A stretch of DNA of 64,000 bases, taken from Bifidobacterium miconisargentati. Lineage in GTDB: Bacteria; Actinomycetota; Actinomycetes; Actinomycetales; Bifidobacteriaceae. Position 1 is the first letter of the stretch; each line of letters begins with the position of its first letter. Position numbers and translations under genes: made by a program. Below the pieces are notes generated by a model. The model was not told the origin of the DNA, did no database searches, and saw only the letters and a program-made list of their open reading frames with translations. The stretch is taken from positions 124,001 to 188,000 of the forward strand of contig NZ_JAHBBJ010000004.1 of the NCBI RefSeq assembly GCF_019331675.1. Direction: 5' to 3'. Shown piece by piece: positions 8,091 to 18,923 of the stretch.

Positions 8091-9395
8091 TCAAGATGTA
8101 CGGACTCTGGCCACGGCGGCGCGTGACTCGCGGTATTGCTTTGGCGTCAGGCCGGTTTCGGCCTTGAAGACGGCGATGAAATGGCTGGGGGAGGAGAAGC
8201 CGAGTGATTCGCCGATATCGTTGATGCCACGTTGTGTGTCGGTGAGCAGGAACTGTGCGTACTCCACTTTGGCGCGACGCATGAATTCGCCGATGCCCGT
8301 GCCGGTCTCCTTCTTGAATCGCGTGGACAGGTAGTACGGCGAATACCCCACCTCGGCGGCGAGCTGTCGGAGTGTGTACCGTTCGGTGGAGTGCATGCGA
8401 ATCATCGATATGCAACGGTTGATGGTTTCCGAATACCGGTTGTCCTGTTTCATCTTCCACACGGCCCGTACGTAGTCGTCATACATCGTCAGGCCGATGG
8501 CCTGTACCTCCACCGTGGTGTGCGCCGCTTCCACGCTCTGGATGTATGAGTCGGACATGCTGAACGAGATCTCCGAGGGCAGCCCGCCCTTGATCGCCGC
8601 GCGTGAGCAGGTGGCGATCTGCACGATGATCATGTTCTTCGTCTGGCGCAGCGGGTCGCCGGCGCTCAACTTGCCCACTGTGGGCACCATGGGGGCCATG
8701 CGGTTGCGGCTGGCACGATAGTTGATGTTGCCGTCTTCGATGTCCTTGAGCATGATCCGCTCGTATTCATACGAACCCTGATGGGTGCCCACCGCCTCCT
8801 GGCGGGCCTTCGCCGTTCGGCCCTCGTCGAATGGTTTGAGCTCTATGTCCTCGAAGCTGATGCGTTCGCCGCGGATGGCGAACACCAGCAGCATCGAGTA
8901 TTCCTCGAACCGTACCGCGTTGACTGTGGGCAGCGAGGTGCGTGCCTCCGAGATGAGCGCCAACGTCGAATCCGGCACGTCGAGCCGTTGCGCCGCGCGG
9001 TTGAAGTCCACGGCCGAGGTCTGTGAGATGAACACTGGTCCCATCGTGTAGATGCAACGGCCGGCCGGACCACTTCCCGGCCCCTTGATTTCCGTGGTGT
9101 TTTCGATGCTCTCCGTATGAGGGATGTCTGTCGTGCCTGAGTTGCCCAGACCGACGCGGTCCCCGGCGAACGCAATCCAGAAGAGACTTAGTGACGTCTC
9201 GAACAACATCGGGCGGTCCGATTGGCTGCAATGCAGCCGGACCTGTTCCGCGCATCCGGTGGCCCGGAACGCCGAATCCCAACACAGGGAACCGCAGTTG
9301 GTGTATTCCAGATTCATGCCCATGTCGTACCGCCACAGGCTGATGCCGGTGGCCGCGCAGAGCACCTCCTCGAAACCCTGTGCCGCAGTGCCCAT
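8091..9395 (-). CDS. AraC-family transcriptional regulator of glycan cluster 1
   Basis: The protein has 434 residues. The start at 9395 is supported by GAGGAG eight bases upstream; an in-frame GTG further upstream lacks a ribosome site. The C-terminal 100 residues hold two helix-turn-helix motifs typical of AraC proteins: LRQLAAEVGYSPYYLSTRFK, then a second motif ending in SPSHFIAVFKAETGLTPKQYR. The N-terminal 330 residues do not resemble a simple cupin arm and presumably bind the inducer. The gene is divergent from the GPH symporter at 9589 across 193 bp, the usual arrangement for a local sugar-responsive activator. Confidence 0.88.
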   Translation of the reverse strand: MGTAAQGFEEVLCAATGISLWRYDMGMNLEYTNCGSLCWDSAFRATGCAEQVRLHCSQSDRPMLFETSLSLFWIAFAGDRVGLGNSGTTDIPHTESIENTTEIKGPGSGPAGRCIYTMGPVFISQTSAVDFNRAAQRLDVPDSTLALISEARTSLPTVNAVRFEEYSMLLVFAIRGERISFEDIELKPFDEGRTAKARQEAVGTHQGSYEYERIMLKDIEDGNINYRASRNRMAPMVPTVGKLSAGDPLRQTKNMIIVQIATCSRAAIKGGLPSEISFSMSDSYIQSVEAAHTTVEVQAIGLTMYDDYVRAVWKMKQDNRYSETINRCISMIRMHSTERYTLRQLAAEVGYSPYYLSTRFKKETGTGIGEFMRRAKVEYAQFLLTDTQRGINDIGESLGFSSPSHFIAVFKAETGLTPKQYRESRAAVARVRTS

Positions 9396-9588
9396 TCGAA
9401 GCTCCTCGTTGCCGTGGAAGGTCGCCGTCTTTCGATTGACGGTTGATATCAGGTTTTCATGATACGTATCTGACACTCGGCATGTGCCCTGACCCACGCA
9501 TCTGAACGAAAATCTGCCATGTATCGCATAAATTCGACATCAAACGGGCCGTAGCGTGGGACTACCGACGATTCAAGGAGGAATTGTT

Positions 9589-11184
9589 ATGACGCAGATT
9601 GCAGATATGGTGCCATCGACGGCATTGGGGGAGCGTGCCGACGCGGCCGGTGCGACGATGGCTGCTCCCGTGGAGGCGAAGGATGTGCGCGAGGCCAAGG
9701 CCAGGCGCAAGGAGTACCCATACGACGGCAAAACACTGTTCGGCATGGCCGTCAACGGTCTGGTGGGATACGCGAGCCTCGCCCTGATGTCCTCGATCTT
9801 CATGACCTACCTGACCGATTACGCCGGCATCGGGCCGTGGGGAGCCACGCTCGCCACCGTGGTGCTGTTCGTGGGACGCATCTTCGATGCCGTCAACGAT
9901 CCGGTCGAGGGCTGGATCATGGACAGCGCCAAGGTCACCCGGCATGGCAAATACCGCAAGTTCATCATCGCCAGCATCATCATCGTGACCGTCTCCTCGA
10001 TTCTGCTGTACAACATCCCGGACGGGCTCGTGTCCAACCCGGTTCTGGTCGGCATCTGGGTGTTCTTCTTCTACTTCGCCTACGACGTGGGCTCCACGTT
10101 CGCCGCCTTCGTGCCGCTCGTGCAGTCCGTGACCAAGGACGATGAGCTGCGCGCCCGGTTCTTCACCGTCAACCGTCTGGTGAGCACCGCAGGCGCCCTG
10201 CCGGCCGGCATGATCATGACGTTCGCGCTCGCCCTCGGCCAGCAGATGGGCGGCATCAAGACCGCCATCGGCATCCTGGTGACCGTGATGGTGGTGGTGT
10301 TCGGCGCGATCTCCCTGATCGGCATCCTCATGATCAGGGAGGGCAACGTCTCCGACGAGGAGGTTGCCGAAGCCAACAACAGGCACGCCGAACGCATCCG
10401 TTTCCACGACATCATCGCCATGGTCAAACTCAACCGTGCGATGGCCGTGCAGATCGTCTCCTCACTGTTCTCCGGATTCATGTGGACCACCACCTCGGCG
10501 GTGGTGATGTACTACGTCAAATGGGCGTACAACGCCGACATGGCCGCCGGCGTGGTGAACAACTCGCAGCTGGCGTTCCAGTCCCTGCTCCTGCAACTGG
10601 TCTCGCTGGGGCCGATCTTCCTGATGACCGGGTTCTCGCCGTTGCTGGTCCGGAAGATGGGCTCCAACCTCGCCGTGCAGCGACTGAGCCTGGCGCTGAT
10701 GTCTCTCTTCAGCCTGATGCTGTTCGTCTGCGAACTGGCCGGGGTGCTGCGCACCAACTTCTGGGTACTGTTCATCATTCTGATGCTCATCAACTGCGCG
10801 TCCGGCTTCGGTTTCGTGCCCTCGATAGGTCTGTGGGCGGAATCCATCGACTACAACCGCTACATGGTGGGCAAGGAGATGGGCGCGCTCGTCACCGCGT
10901 TGCGCAGCCTGCTCGAAAAGGCGCAGAACGCACTTGCCGGCGGCATAGTGGGTGTGCTGCTCATCATGATCGGATACAACGTGGATTCCGAGACGGGCAA
11001 TTACCTGGGCGACGTCTCCCAGCTGCCCGCCCTGCTCGACCGATTCACGATTCTCATGGGCGTGGTGCCGGCCATCCTCGGTGCGATAGCGTTCATCATC
11101 TACCGGTGGTGGCCGATCACGCCCGAGATTCGTGCCAGCATGCAGGCGAAGTTCGCCGCCGATGAGGTGGTCGCCAAGGCTTGA
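9589..11184 (+). CDS. GPH-family (MFS) glycoside-cation symporter
   Basis: The protein has 531 residues. RBS aaggagg at 9575-9581 fixes the start. Twelve membrane helices are expected, with the GPH-type loop FDAVNDPVEGWIMDSAKVTRHGKYRKF (Asp and Arg after helix 2 and the N-D-P-x-x-G motif) and the later FGFVPSIGLWAESIDYNRYMVGKEMGAL segment seen in xyloside and galactoside symporters. It imports an intact glycoside or short oligosaccharide driven by H+ or Na+. It is the first gene after the divergent AraC regulator and followed by a strong hairpin. The substrate is inferred to be a plant-derived saccharide from the neighbouring GH2, GH3 and GH43 genes. Confidence 0.9.
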   Translation: MTQIADMVPSTALGERADAAGATMAAPVEAKDVREAKARRKEYPYDGKTLFGMAVNGLVGYASLALMSSIFMTYLTDYAGIGPWGATLATVVLFVGRIFDAVNDPVEGWIMDSAKVTRHGKYRKFIIASIIIVTVSSILLYNIPDGLVSNPVLVGIWVFFFYFAYDVGSTFAAFVPLVQSVTKDDELRARFFTVNRLVSTAGALPAGMIMTFALALGQQMGGIKTAIGILVTVMVVVFGAISLIGILMIREGNVSDEEVAEANNRHAERIRFHDIIAMVKLNRAMAVQIVSSLFSGFMWTTTSAVVMYYVKWAYNADMAAGVVNNSQLAFQSLLLQLVSLGPIFLMTGFSPLLVRKMGSNLAVQRLSLALMSLFSLMLFVCELAGVLRTNFWVLFIILMLINCASGFGFVPSIGLWAESIDYNRYMVGKEMGALVTALRSLLEKAQNALAGGIVGVLLIMIGYNVDSETGNYLGDVSQLPALLDRFTILMGVVPAILGAIAFIIYRWWPITPEIRASMQAKFAADEVVAKA

Positions 11185-11203
11185 GCCTGGTTTTGCCTTC
11201 TTC

Positions 11204-11238
11204 GGGTGGCCTTCCGTGACGCATACGGAAGGCCACCC
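11204..11238 (+). terminator. Stem-loop terminator after the first GPH symporter
   Basis: Perfect 14-bp stem (arms 11204-11217 and 11225-11238, starting GGGTGGCC) with a 7-nt loop is followed by TTGTCTGT, a weak T-rich tail. Confidence 0.7.
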
Positions 11239-11299
11239 TTGTCTGTATTGCGGAAAGATATCGAAAGTTGTGTCATTTGCGCTTGACGGAATGAACAGC

Positions 11300-11312
11300 A
11301 TCAATTTTTGAT
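11300..11312. promoter_or_regulatory. Small palindrome in AT-rich promoter region of the second symporter
   Basis: ATCAATTTTTGAT (ATCAA, 3-nt centre, TTGAT) lies in an unusually AT-rich patch followed by GATATAAA, a possible -10. It could be an operator for the run of genes from 11447 onward. Prediction only. Confidence 0.35.
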
Positions 11313-11446
11313 ATAAAAAACGAAAACAGGACATCATCGTGTTCTTATGCTGAAGCCATCGACGGCGGTTCGCAGCAGAACCCGCCGCAATGACAACGAC
11401 AACGCATCGGCACCATGGCGGTGCCGGGCAGACAAGGTGAGACACA

Positions 11447-13060
11447 ATGACTACCACTACGGTGCGGGAAACCCCGGAACAGACGTCCCCGGCCCCGAAC
11501 CTTTCCCCGTCGGCGAACAGGGCTTCGGACAAGCTCACGTTCGGCACGCTGCTGGCCTGAACCAGCCGCATCATCAGCACGTCGATGAACTACATCGTCA
11601 TCGGCTTCCTGACCATCTACTGCTCGGATATCCTGGGCCTCAACGTTGGCGTGGTCGGCACGCTGATGCTGGTCACCAAGATTTTCGACGCGGTGCTCAG
11701 CATCCCGATCGGCTACATCGTGGACCGCACCAACACCCGTTGGGGACGCGGACGCCCGTACGAGTGGGGCATCGTCGGCGTGTGGGTGGCCACCATTCTG
11801 ATGTTCGCCACGCCGAATGGCTGGGGTGACACCGTCAAGTACATCTGGGTGTTCGTCATGTACGTGATGAACCAGGGCGTGTTCGGTGCGTTCCTCGGCG
11901 CCGGCACCAACCCGTACATGGTGCGCGCCTTCAACAACGAGAAGCTGTACATCAAATTCGGCTCCTATGGCGGCCTGCTCTCCGCCATGGGCGCGCTGCT
12001 GGTCAACGTGCTCTTCCCGATCATGATGGCCAAGCTCGGCACCTCGCATCAGGGGTGGATCGTGATGATGCTCATCATCGGCGTACCCGCCATGGTCATC
12101 GGCATCATGCGCTTCTTCTTCATCCCGGAGCGCTATGACGTGGACGTGACCACCGACAAGGTCGACGTCAAAGCCGTGTTCGACGTGCTCAAGGCCAACA
12201 AGTACATTTGGCCGGTCACCATCATGATGCTGATTAATGCGATGGTCGCGAATATGGGCATCCAAGTCTACTACTACACGTACGTGGTCGGCAACGTTTC
12301 GCTGATGAGCGCGGCAACGGCCATCGGCGGCATCATGATGCCTGCGCTGCTCGTCATGCCGATGATCCTGAGGAAGCTGTCCATCAACCAGGCCTGCTTC
12401 TGGGGCTTCGTGATGTGCATTCTGGGCTATGTGACTAACTGGTTCGCCGGTGCCAACTTCGCGATGCTGCTGTGCGCTGCCGTGTTCTTCGGTCTCGGAC
12501 AGGTGCCGATCAACATGTTCGGTACTCTGATGGCCCTCGAATGCGCGGAATACAACGAATACATCGGCAAACCCCGCATGGAGGCCACACTTGGCGTGAT
12601 CTCCGGCCTCGGCAGCACCATCGGCGGCGCGTTCGGCGCCTTCATCTTGGGCCAGCTGCTCAACCTCGGCGGGTATGTGAGTTCCGCCGGCAATAACGCC
12701 ACACAGCCCGACTCCGCCATCCTGATGATTCGCCTGCTCTTCAGCTTCATCCCGGCCGCGCTGTACCTCATCGCCGCCATCGCCTCGAAGCTGTACGGAC
12801 TGGATAAGCGGCTGCCCGAGATTCGCAAGGCCAACGAGGAGCGTCGTGCTGCCGCCGAAGCCGGGCTCGCCGAGCCGCACGCCGAGGCCAAGGCCGCGGA
12901 TGGCCCAGTCGCCGACGAATCCGACGACGAACTCACCGCTCGGGAACTTGCACAGGTGGCCGCCAATCTCTCGTCCATTCCCGAAACCGAACAAGTGACG
13001 GACGACGGACGGGTAACGGGCCCCAAGGAAGCCGTCTCGCCCACGGAGACGGCCGCATGA
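11447..13060 (+). pseudogene. Second GPH-family symporter, interrupted by an in-frame TGA
   Basis: Reading from ATG 11447 gives 37 residues ending TFGTLLA, then TGA at 11558-11560, then the same frame continues TSRIISTSMNYIVIGFLTIYC and on for a full GPH symporter to 13060 (537 codons). A Trp is the natural reading at this position (TGG to TGA), so a nonsense change truncates the protein inside the first helix. Translation could restart at ATG 11585, giving 491 residues, but no Shine-Dalgarno sequence precedes it and the N-terminal helix would be short. The rest is well preserved, including DRTNTRWGRGRPYEW, so the change is recent or an assembly error. The soluble C-terminal tail (about 80 residues) is Ala/Glu-rich. 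Confidence 0.8.
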
Positions 13061-13091
13061 ACAGGACACGCAGGACAAGGAAGGAACGGAT

Positions 13092-15491
13092 ATGCTGAGC
13101 CAGGATTTCAACACCGATTGGCGATTCCGCGCCAAGACGACCGGTGACGGCCAACCCGGCGTATGGCGGGACGTGACCCTGCCCCACGATGCGATGCTGG
13201 ACGCGCCGCGCCGCGCCGACTCGCCATCCGGCACCGGCAACGCCTTCTTCGACGGCGGCATCTACGAATACGCGAGGACGCTCCACGCGCCGGCCGCATG
13301 GCAAGGCAAGACAGTGGAACTCGAGTTCGAAGCCGTCTACCGCAACGCCACAGTGCGCGTCAATGGTCGTCAGGCCGCGCGTCATGCCTACGGATACAGC
13401 CCATTCACCGTGGATATCACCGATTTGCTCTCCTACGGGGATGGTCCGGAAGGCGACAACGAGATCACCGTGACCGCGGACAACTCCGCCACCCCGAACA
13501 CCCGCTGGTACTCGGGTGGCGGCATCATCCGCCCGGTGAGGCTTAGGGTGGCCGGACCGGTGCATGTCGCCGCCCACGGGGTGCGCGTGACCACCATCTC
13601 ATACGAGCCGGCCGTCATCGACGTGCATACGGACATCATCGGGGCATCCGGTAACAAGCCGGACGAACCGGCCTCCGCCGTCGCCGTCGAGATCGTGCGC
13701 GACGGCCGTATCGTGGCCCATGGCGAGGGCTGGGACACGCGCATCGCCATCGGGGACGCGGTCCTGTGGAGCGCGGACGAGCCGAACCTGTACGAGGCCC
13801 GCGTGACACTCACCGACGACGCCGGCAACGTGCTGGACGAGGCCTATGAGACCTTTGGCATCCGCCTGATCGAACACAACCCGCACGGCCTGTTCATCAA
13901 CGGCCGAAGCGTCAAACTGCGCGGCGGCTGCGTGCACCACGACAACGGCGTGCTCGGCGCCCGCACCTACGGGACCGCCGAACTGCGCCGCGTGCGCATC
14001 CTCAAGGAGAACGGCTACAACGCCATCCGTTGCGCCCACAACCCCGCCTCCGAGGCCTTGCTCCGGGCCTGCGACCGCCTGGGCATGTTCGTGATCGACG
14101 AGATGTGGGACATGTGGTACGAGCGCAAGAACAAGAACGACTACGCGCTCGACTTCGAATCCAATTGGAAGGACGACGCCGTGGCTACCACCGCGCGCGA
14201 CTTCAACCACCCCTGCGTGATCATGTACTCCATCGGCAACGAGAATCTCGAACCGTACGGCAAACGCGGACTTGACCTCGAACAGCGAATCGTGGACGAG
14301 TTCCACCGCCTCGATCCCACCCGGCCGGTCACGATGGGCCTGAACCTCACGCTCCTGTACGGCGCGTCCAAAGGCAAGGGCCTGTACCGGGAGGACCCCA
14401 ACGGCAAGCAGAAGGCCGGCGGCAGCATGCTGTTCAACATGATCATGGCCATCGGCGGCGCGCTCGTACAGAAGGCCGCCGGATTCGGAGCGGTGGACCA
14501 CGTGGTCTCCCCGGCACTCGACAAACTTGACATCGCCGGCTACAACTACGCCTCCGACCGGTACCGCAAGGACGCACAGGTCCATCCGAACCGTCTGATC
14601 TACGGCAGCGAGACCATGCCGTTCCAACTGGCCGCCAACTGGCGCAAAGTCACGTCCATGGACCATGTGATCGGCGACTTCATGTGGTCCGCCTGGGATT
14701 ACATCGGCGAGGCCGGCCTGGGCTCCTGGACCACACGCCCCGAAGGGCTCGGCTTCAACAAGGCCTATCCCTGGCTCCTCGCCGAAGCTGGAGCCATCGA
14801 CATCCTCGGCGTTCCCGGAGCCGAAGCGGCCCATGCCGCGGTCATCTGGGGCGCGCGCAAAGCCATATACCTCGGCGTGCGCCCACCGGTCGGCCCCGGC
14901 CAGCGGCTTGGCAAAGGTATGTGGCGCGGCACCAACGCCATCGACAGCTGGAGCTGGAAAGACCGCGACGGATGGAAGACCACCATCGAGGTGATGGCGC
15001 CAGCCCCGGCAGCCAGCGCCGAGGTGCTCATCAACGGCAAGTCGATCGGGCGGAAAAAACTCAAGGACATGCGCGCGCTGTTCCCGGCCACCTACCAGCC
15101 CGGCCGCGTGACCGCCGTGACGTTCGCAGCCGACGGCTCCCAGCTCGGCAGTACCAGCCTGTCCTCGGCGAAAGGCGATGTCAGGCCCACGCTTCACGCC
15201 GAACCAGCCGAACCGGGCGCGCACGACAGGCTGGTCTACGTGGACCTCGCCCTGCGGGACGCGGAAGGCGTCATCGAATCCGGTGACGACCGCTCCATAA
15301 CGCTCACCGTCGAAGGCGGGGAACTGCTCGGCTTCGGCAGCGCCGACCCATGCACCACCGACCGGTTCACCAGCGGGACCTACACCACCTACCAGGGGCG
15401 CGCGCTGGCCGTCGTATGCCGTGCCGACTCCGGGACGCCGCTGCGACTGACCGCCGGCGATGGCCACGATACCGCGGAACTAACGCTTTGA
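13092..15491 (+). CDS. Glycoside hydrolase family 2 (beta-galactosidase-like)
   Basis: The protein has 799 residues without a signal peptide, so it is cytoplasmic. Domains in order are the N-terminal sugar-binding jelly roll (to about 150), an immunoglobulin-like domain (about 160-260), the TIM barrel (about 265-600) and C-terminal beta domains. The acid/base Glu is about residue 384 in SIGNENLEP and the nucleophile Glu about 507 in YGSETMP. The family covers beta-galactosidase, beta-glucuronidase, beta-mannosidase and arabinosidases. The short architecture with a DUF4982-like part suggests a beta-galactosidase-type enzyme on plant or xyloglucan-like oligosaccharides. It starts 31 bp after the broken symporter and belongs to the same run. 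Confidence 0.9.
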   Translation: MLSQDFNTDWRFRAKTTGDGQPGVWRDVTLPHDAMLDAPRRADSPSGTGNAFFDGGIYEYARTLHAPAAWQGKTVELEFEAVYRNATVRVNGRQAARHAYGYSPFTVDITDLLSYGDGPEGDNEITVTADNSATPNTRWYSGGGIIRPVRLRVAGPVHVAAHGVRVTTISYEPAVIDVHTDIIGASGNKPDEPASAVAVEIVRDGRIVAHGEGWDTRIAIGDAVLWSADEPNLYEARVTLTDDAGNVLDEAYETFGIRLIEHNPHGLFINGRSVKLRGGCVHHDNGVLGARTYGTAELRRVRILKENGYNAIRCAHNPASEALLRACDRLGMFVIDEMWDMWYERKNKNDYALDFESNWKDDAVATTARDFNHPCVIMYSIGNENLEPYGKRGLDLEQRIVDEFHRLDPTRPVTMGLNLTLLYGASKGKGLYREDPNGKQKAGGSMLFNMIMAIGGALVQKAAGFGAVDHVVSPALDKLDIAGYNYASDRYRKDAQVHPNRLIYGSETMPFQLAANWRKVTSMDHVIGDFMWSAWDYIGEAGLGSWTTRPEGLGFNKAYPWLLAEAGAIDILGVPGAEAAHAAVIWGARKAIYLGVRPPVGPGQRLGKGMWRGTNAIDSWSWKDRDGWKTTIEVMAPAPAASAEVLINGKSIGRKKLKDMRALFPATYQPGRVTAVTFAADGSQLGSTSLSSAKGDVRPTLHAEPAEPGAHDRLVYVDLALRDAEGVIESGDDRSITLTVEGGELLGFGSADPCTTDRFTSGTYTTYQGRALAVVCRADSGTPLRLTAGDGHDTAELTL

Positions 15492-15559
15492 GACACCAAA
15501 TCCGCCCATAGACACACGATTCGAAATCCAACCATCAACCCAAAGAAGGGATAACCACC

Positions 15560-17859
15560 ATGAACATCGAAGCAACGCTCAAGAGCCTGAGCCTTGAAGA
15601 GAAGGCTCGCCTGTGCTCGGGCAAGTCGTTCTCCAACACCAACGACCTCGACGGCAAACTGCCGTCCATCGAACTTGTGGACGGGCCGCACGGCCTGCGT
15701 AAGCAGGGCGGCGACCAGGACATGCTCGGCGTATTCGGCTCCCACCCGGCCACCTGTTTCCCGTCCGGCGCCACCACCGCCAACAGCTGGGATCCCGAGC
15801 TCATGCGCGAGATCGGCACGGCGCTCGGCGAGGAGTGCCGGGACCAGGGGTCAGCGTGATTCTCGGCCCCGCCGTCAACATGAAGCGCAGCCCGCTGTGC
15901 GGCCGCAACTTCGAATACATCTCCGAGGACCCGTATCTGGCCGGACGTATGGCCGCGGGCCACATCAACGGCGTGCAGTCCCAAGGCGTGGGCACCTGCA
16001 TCAAGCATTTCGCCGTGAACAACCAGGAGACCAACCGCTTCACCGTGAACGCGGACCTCAGCGAACGCGCCCTGCGCGAAATCTATCTGCCGGCCTTCGA
16101 GACCGCAGTGCGCGAGGCCGGGCCATGGTCCATCATGGGATCCTACAACAAGATCAACGGCACGCCGGCCTGCCAGAACAAGCACCTGCTGGACGACATC
16201 CTGCGCAAGGACTGGGGTTACGAGGGCGTCACCGTGACCGATTGGGGTGCCATCTGGGATCGTGTGGAAGGCATCAGGTCCGGCCTCGACCTGCAGATGC
16301 CGTACTGTGGCGAGGACTACATCAGCGCCGTGGTCAAGGCCGTCAAGGACGGCACGCTGGACGAGGCTCGCCTCGACGAATGCGCCCGTCGCGTGCTCGA
16401 GCTCATCGACAAGGCGGTCACCTCTCGCGAGGCCATCCCCTCCTCCTGCGATTACGGTGCGCATCGCGAACTGGCCCGCCGGGCCGCCGACGAAAGCGCC
16501 GTGCTGCTCAGGAACGATGGTCTCCTGCCGCTCGGTGCCGGCCAGCGAATCGCACTCATCGGCGGACTCGCCAAGCACCTGCGCTACCAGGGCGGCGGCT
16601 CCAGCAACGTGCACCCCACCAGCCAACCCTCCCTGCTTGACTCGCTCGATGCGGCCGGCATCGACTACACGTTCGCGCGAGGCTACCGCGTCAAGAAGGA
16701 CGTCATCGACGCCGAATACGAGGCCGAAGCCTTGAAGGCCGCCGCCGACGCGGACGTGATCGTCTACGCCATGGGCCTGTCCACCTTCTCCGAATCCGAG
16801 GGATACGACCGCACCACGCTCGCTCTGCCGAACAACCAGACCGATCTGCTGCACAAGCTCGCCGCCTTCGACAAGCCGATCGTCGTGTTGTTGTTCCAGG
16901 GCTCCCCGGTCGAACTGCCGTGGATCGATGAGACGAATGCCGTGCTCGCGTTCTACTGCGGTGGCCAGTCGCTCGGCGACGCCATAGTGGATCTGCTCTA
17001 CGGCAAGGCGAACCCCAGCGGCAAGCTCGCCGAGACTTTCCCAATCAAGCTCTCCGACACCCCGGCCTCCCTCGTCTACCCGCAGAAGAAGAACGACCCA
17101 TACGCGGAAGGCGTGTTCATCGGCTACCGCTACTACGACAAGAAGCAGATGGACGTGCGCTTCCCGTTCGGGTTCGGTCTGAGCTACACCACATTCGAAT
17201 ACACGAACCTGACCGTCTCCTCCGACGAATTCGCCGACGGCGACACCCTGACCGTGACCGTGGACGTGACCAATACGGGCAAGGTCTTCGGCAAGGAGAT
17301 CGTGGAACTGTACATCGGCGACGCGGGCACCGCACCGGTGCCGCGCCCGGACAAGGAACTCAAGGGCTTCGCCAAGGTGGCGCTCGAACCGGGGGAGACC
17401 CGAACGGTCTCCATGACGCTGGACAAGCGCAGCTTCTCCTACTACAACGAGGACATCGACGACTGGGTCGTGGCTCCCGGCACGTACCGCGTGCTGATCG
17501 GTGCCTCCTCGCGAGACATCCGCCTGAGTGCCGAAGTCAAAGCCGAAGGCACGCCATTGCCGCGCAGGCCGTTCACCGCGGCCAGCACGATCCGCGAAAT
17601 CCAAGCCGATTCCAAGGGCGCCGCGGTAATGCAGGCCATGATGGCCCGCGCCGCGGCCGCCACCCCCGGCGGCGGTGATCCGGCCGAACAGGCAGCCCAG
17701 CGCCAGGCATTCCTGGACGACGAGGACGACGTCTCCTCCGACCCGTTCGACGCGATGGCCATGAGCATGGACATGCCGTTGCAGAAGACCGCCGACATGT
17801 CCGGCGGGCTCATGACCCCCGAGGCGATTGCCCGGCTGCTCGCCGCCGTCAACGCCTGA
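15560..17859 (+). pseudogene. Glycoside hydrolase family 3, split by a one-base frameshift
   Basis: Translation from ATG 15560 (after RBS aaggga) gives LSLEEKARLCSGKSF, then LVDGPHGLRKQ, to ALGEECRDQG and then stops at 15857. The family continuation GVSVILGPAVNMKRSPLCGR begins immediately in another frame (from about 15849) and runs to 17859. One missing base in CCAGGGGTCAGC explains this. The downstream 670 residues hold the barrel with the VTDWGA nucleophile site (DWG), the alpha/beta sandwich domain, a fibronectin-III-like domain and an extra acidic C-terminal tail. An intact version would be a cytoplasmic beta-glucosidase or beta-xylosidase of about 766 residues. As read, the active-site half lacks its N-terminal strands, so I expect no activity. 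Confidence 0.85.
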
Positions 17860-17893
17860 TGGCCGTCAGACGTATATCGAGAAGGGAACGATC

Positions 17894-18835
17894 ATGACCC
17901 TGACCCGTCAAGACCTCAAAGCCGACAGCCCGCAAATGCGCGGAGCGGTCGCTTTCCTCGCCAAGATCCGCGATCTCGGCGGCATGATGAACATGCGGGA
18001 GATCTTCCCCAAGCTCACCGACGCCGAACGCGCCTACCTGGCCCCATCGCAAGCCGATGAGAGCGCTGTCGATATCACATCCGACACCGTGGACGGCATC
18101 GGCGTGGAACTGCTCGAGCCCAAGACGGGCAAACGCCCTGGCATCCTGTACTACATCCACGGCGGCGCGTTCATGTACGGCGACGCCGAACTCAGCCGAC
18201 CCATCGCCATCGACCTGGCCAAGGTCACCGGCCTGACCGTCTGCACGATCAGCTACCGGCTCATGCCCAAAGACCCGTTCCCGGCCGCCGTGGACGACTG
18301 CACTGCCGTCTACCGCTGGCTGGCTGACCGTTTCGCCGGCGAGCCCATCGTCATCGCCGGCGACAGCGCGGGCGGCAACCTGACCATGGTGATGGCGCTC
18401 GAAGGCAAACGCCTGGGACTTCCCAGGCCCGCGGCCCTGGTCACGTACTCGTTGGTCGGCGACTTCACCGGATTGCCCAGCTGGACGGAGAACGAGAGCA
18501 GTGACGTTGCGCTCGGCGGCCAGAACGCCGGCACCGCGGTCGCGCGGATGTACTGCAACGGGCATGACCCGTCCGACCCGCGCATCTCCCCGAACCTGGG
18601 AGACCTGACCGGCCTGCCGCCACTGAAGATCGTGGTCACCACCAACGAGCTGCTACGTGACGATTCCCTCGAACTGGCCGACAAGGCCTCGGCCGCCGGC
18701 GTGGACGTCGACCTGCAGGTCTGGGACGGCGGATTCCACGCCTTCCCGACTTATCCCACGGTCGCACGCCTGACCCCGGAGACCGACCGGGTCATTCGGG
18801 AGACCGGAGCGTTCATCAGGGACATCCTCGCCTGA
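17894..18835 (+). CDS. Alpha/beta-hydrolase esterase of the hormone-sensitive lipase family
   Basis: The protein has 313 residues. RBS gaaggga at 17881-17887 fixes ATG 17894. The HSL-family oxyanion motif YIHGGAFMYGD and nucleophile elbow GDSAGGN are present. The late Asp and His of the triad lie in the C-terminal third (the WDGGFHAFP segment supplies the His). It probably removes acetyl or other acyl groups from imported oligosaccharides, judged by its place between the GH3 and GH43 genes. No signal peptide is visible. Confidence 0.85.
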   Translation: MTLTRQDLKADSPQMRGAVAFLAKIRDLGGMMNMREIFPKLTDAERAYLAPSQADESAVDITSDTVDGIGVELLEPKTGKRPGILYYIHGGAFMYGDAELSRPIAIDLAKVTGLTVCTISYRLMPKDPFPAAVDDCTAVYRWLADRFAGEPIVIAGDSAGGNLTMVMALEGKRLGLPRPAALVTYSLVGDFTGLPSWTENESSDVALGGQNAGTAVARMYCNGHDPSDPRISPNLGDLTGLPPLKIVVTTNELLRDDSLELADKASAAGVDVDLQVWDGGFHAFPTYPTVARLTPETDRVIRETGAFIRDILA

Positions 18836-18923
18836 CATGCCTGCACGCGGCCCGGCCCCACTGTGACGGGCCGCATGTACGGCATGGACACCCTGATTCA
18901 TTTCCCAAGCAAAAGGACCACCA

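Noticed and set aside
11558-11560. TGA read as selenocysteine
   Set aside because: GPH symporters have no known selenocysteine, the local context expects Trp and there is no reason to assume a SECIS element; a TGG to TGA change is simpler.
15845-15860. Programmed frameshift in the GH3 gene
   Set aside because: No slippery heptamer or following structure is seen; a lost base fits better, next to another broken gene.
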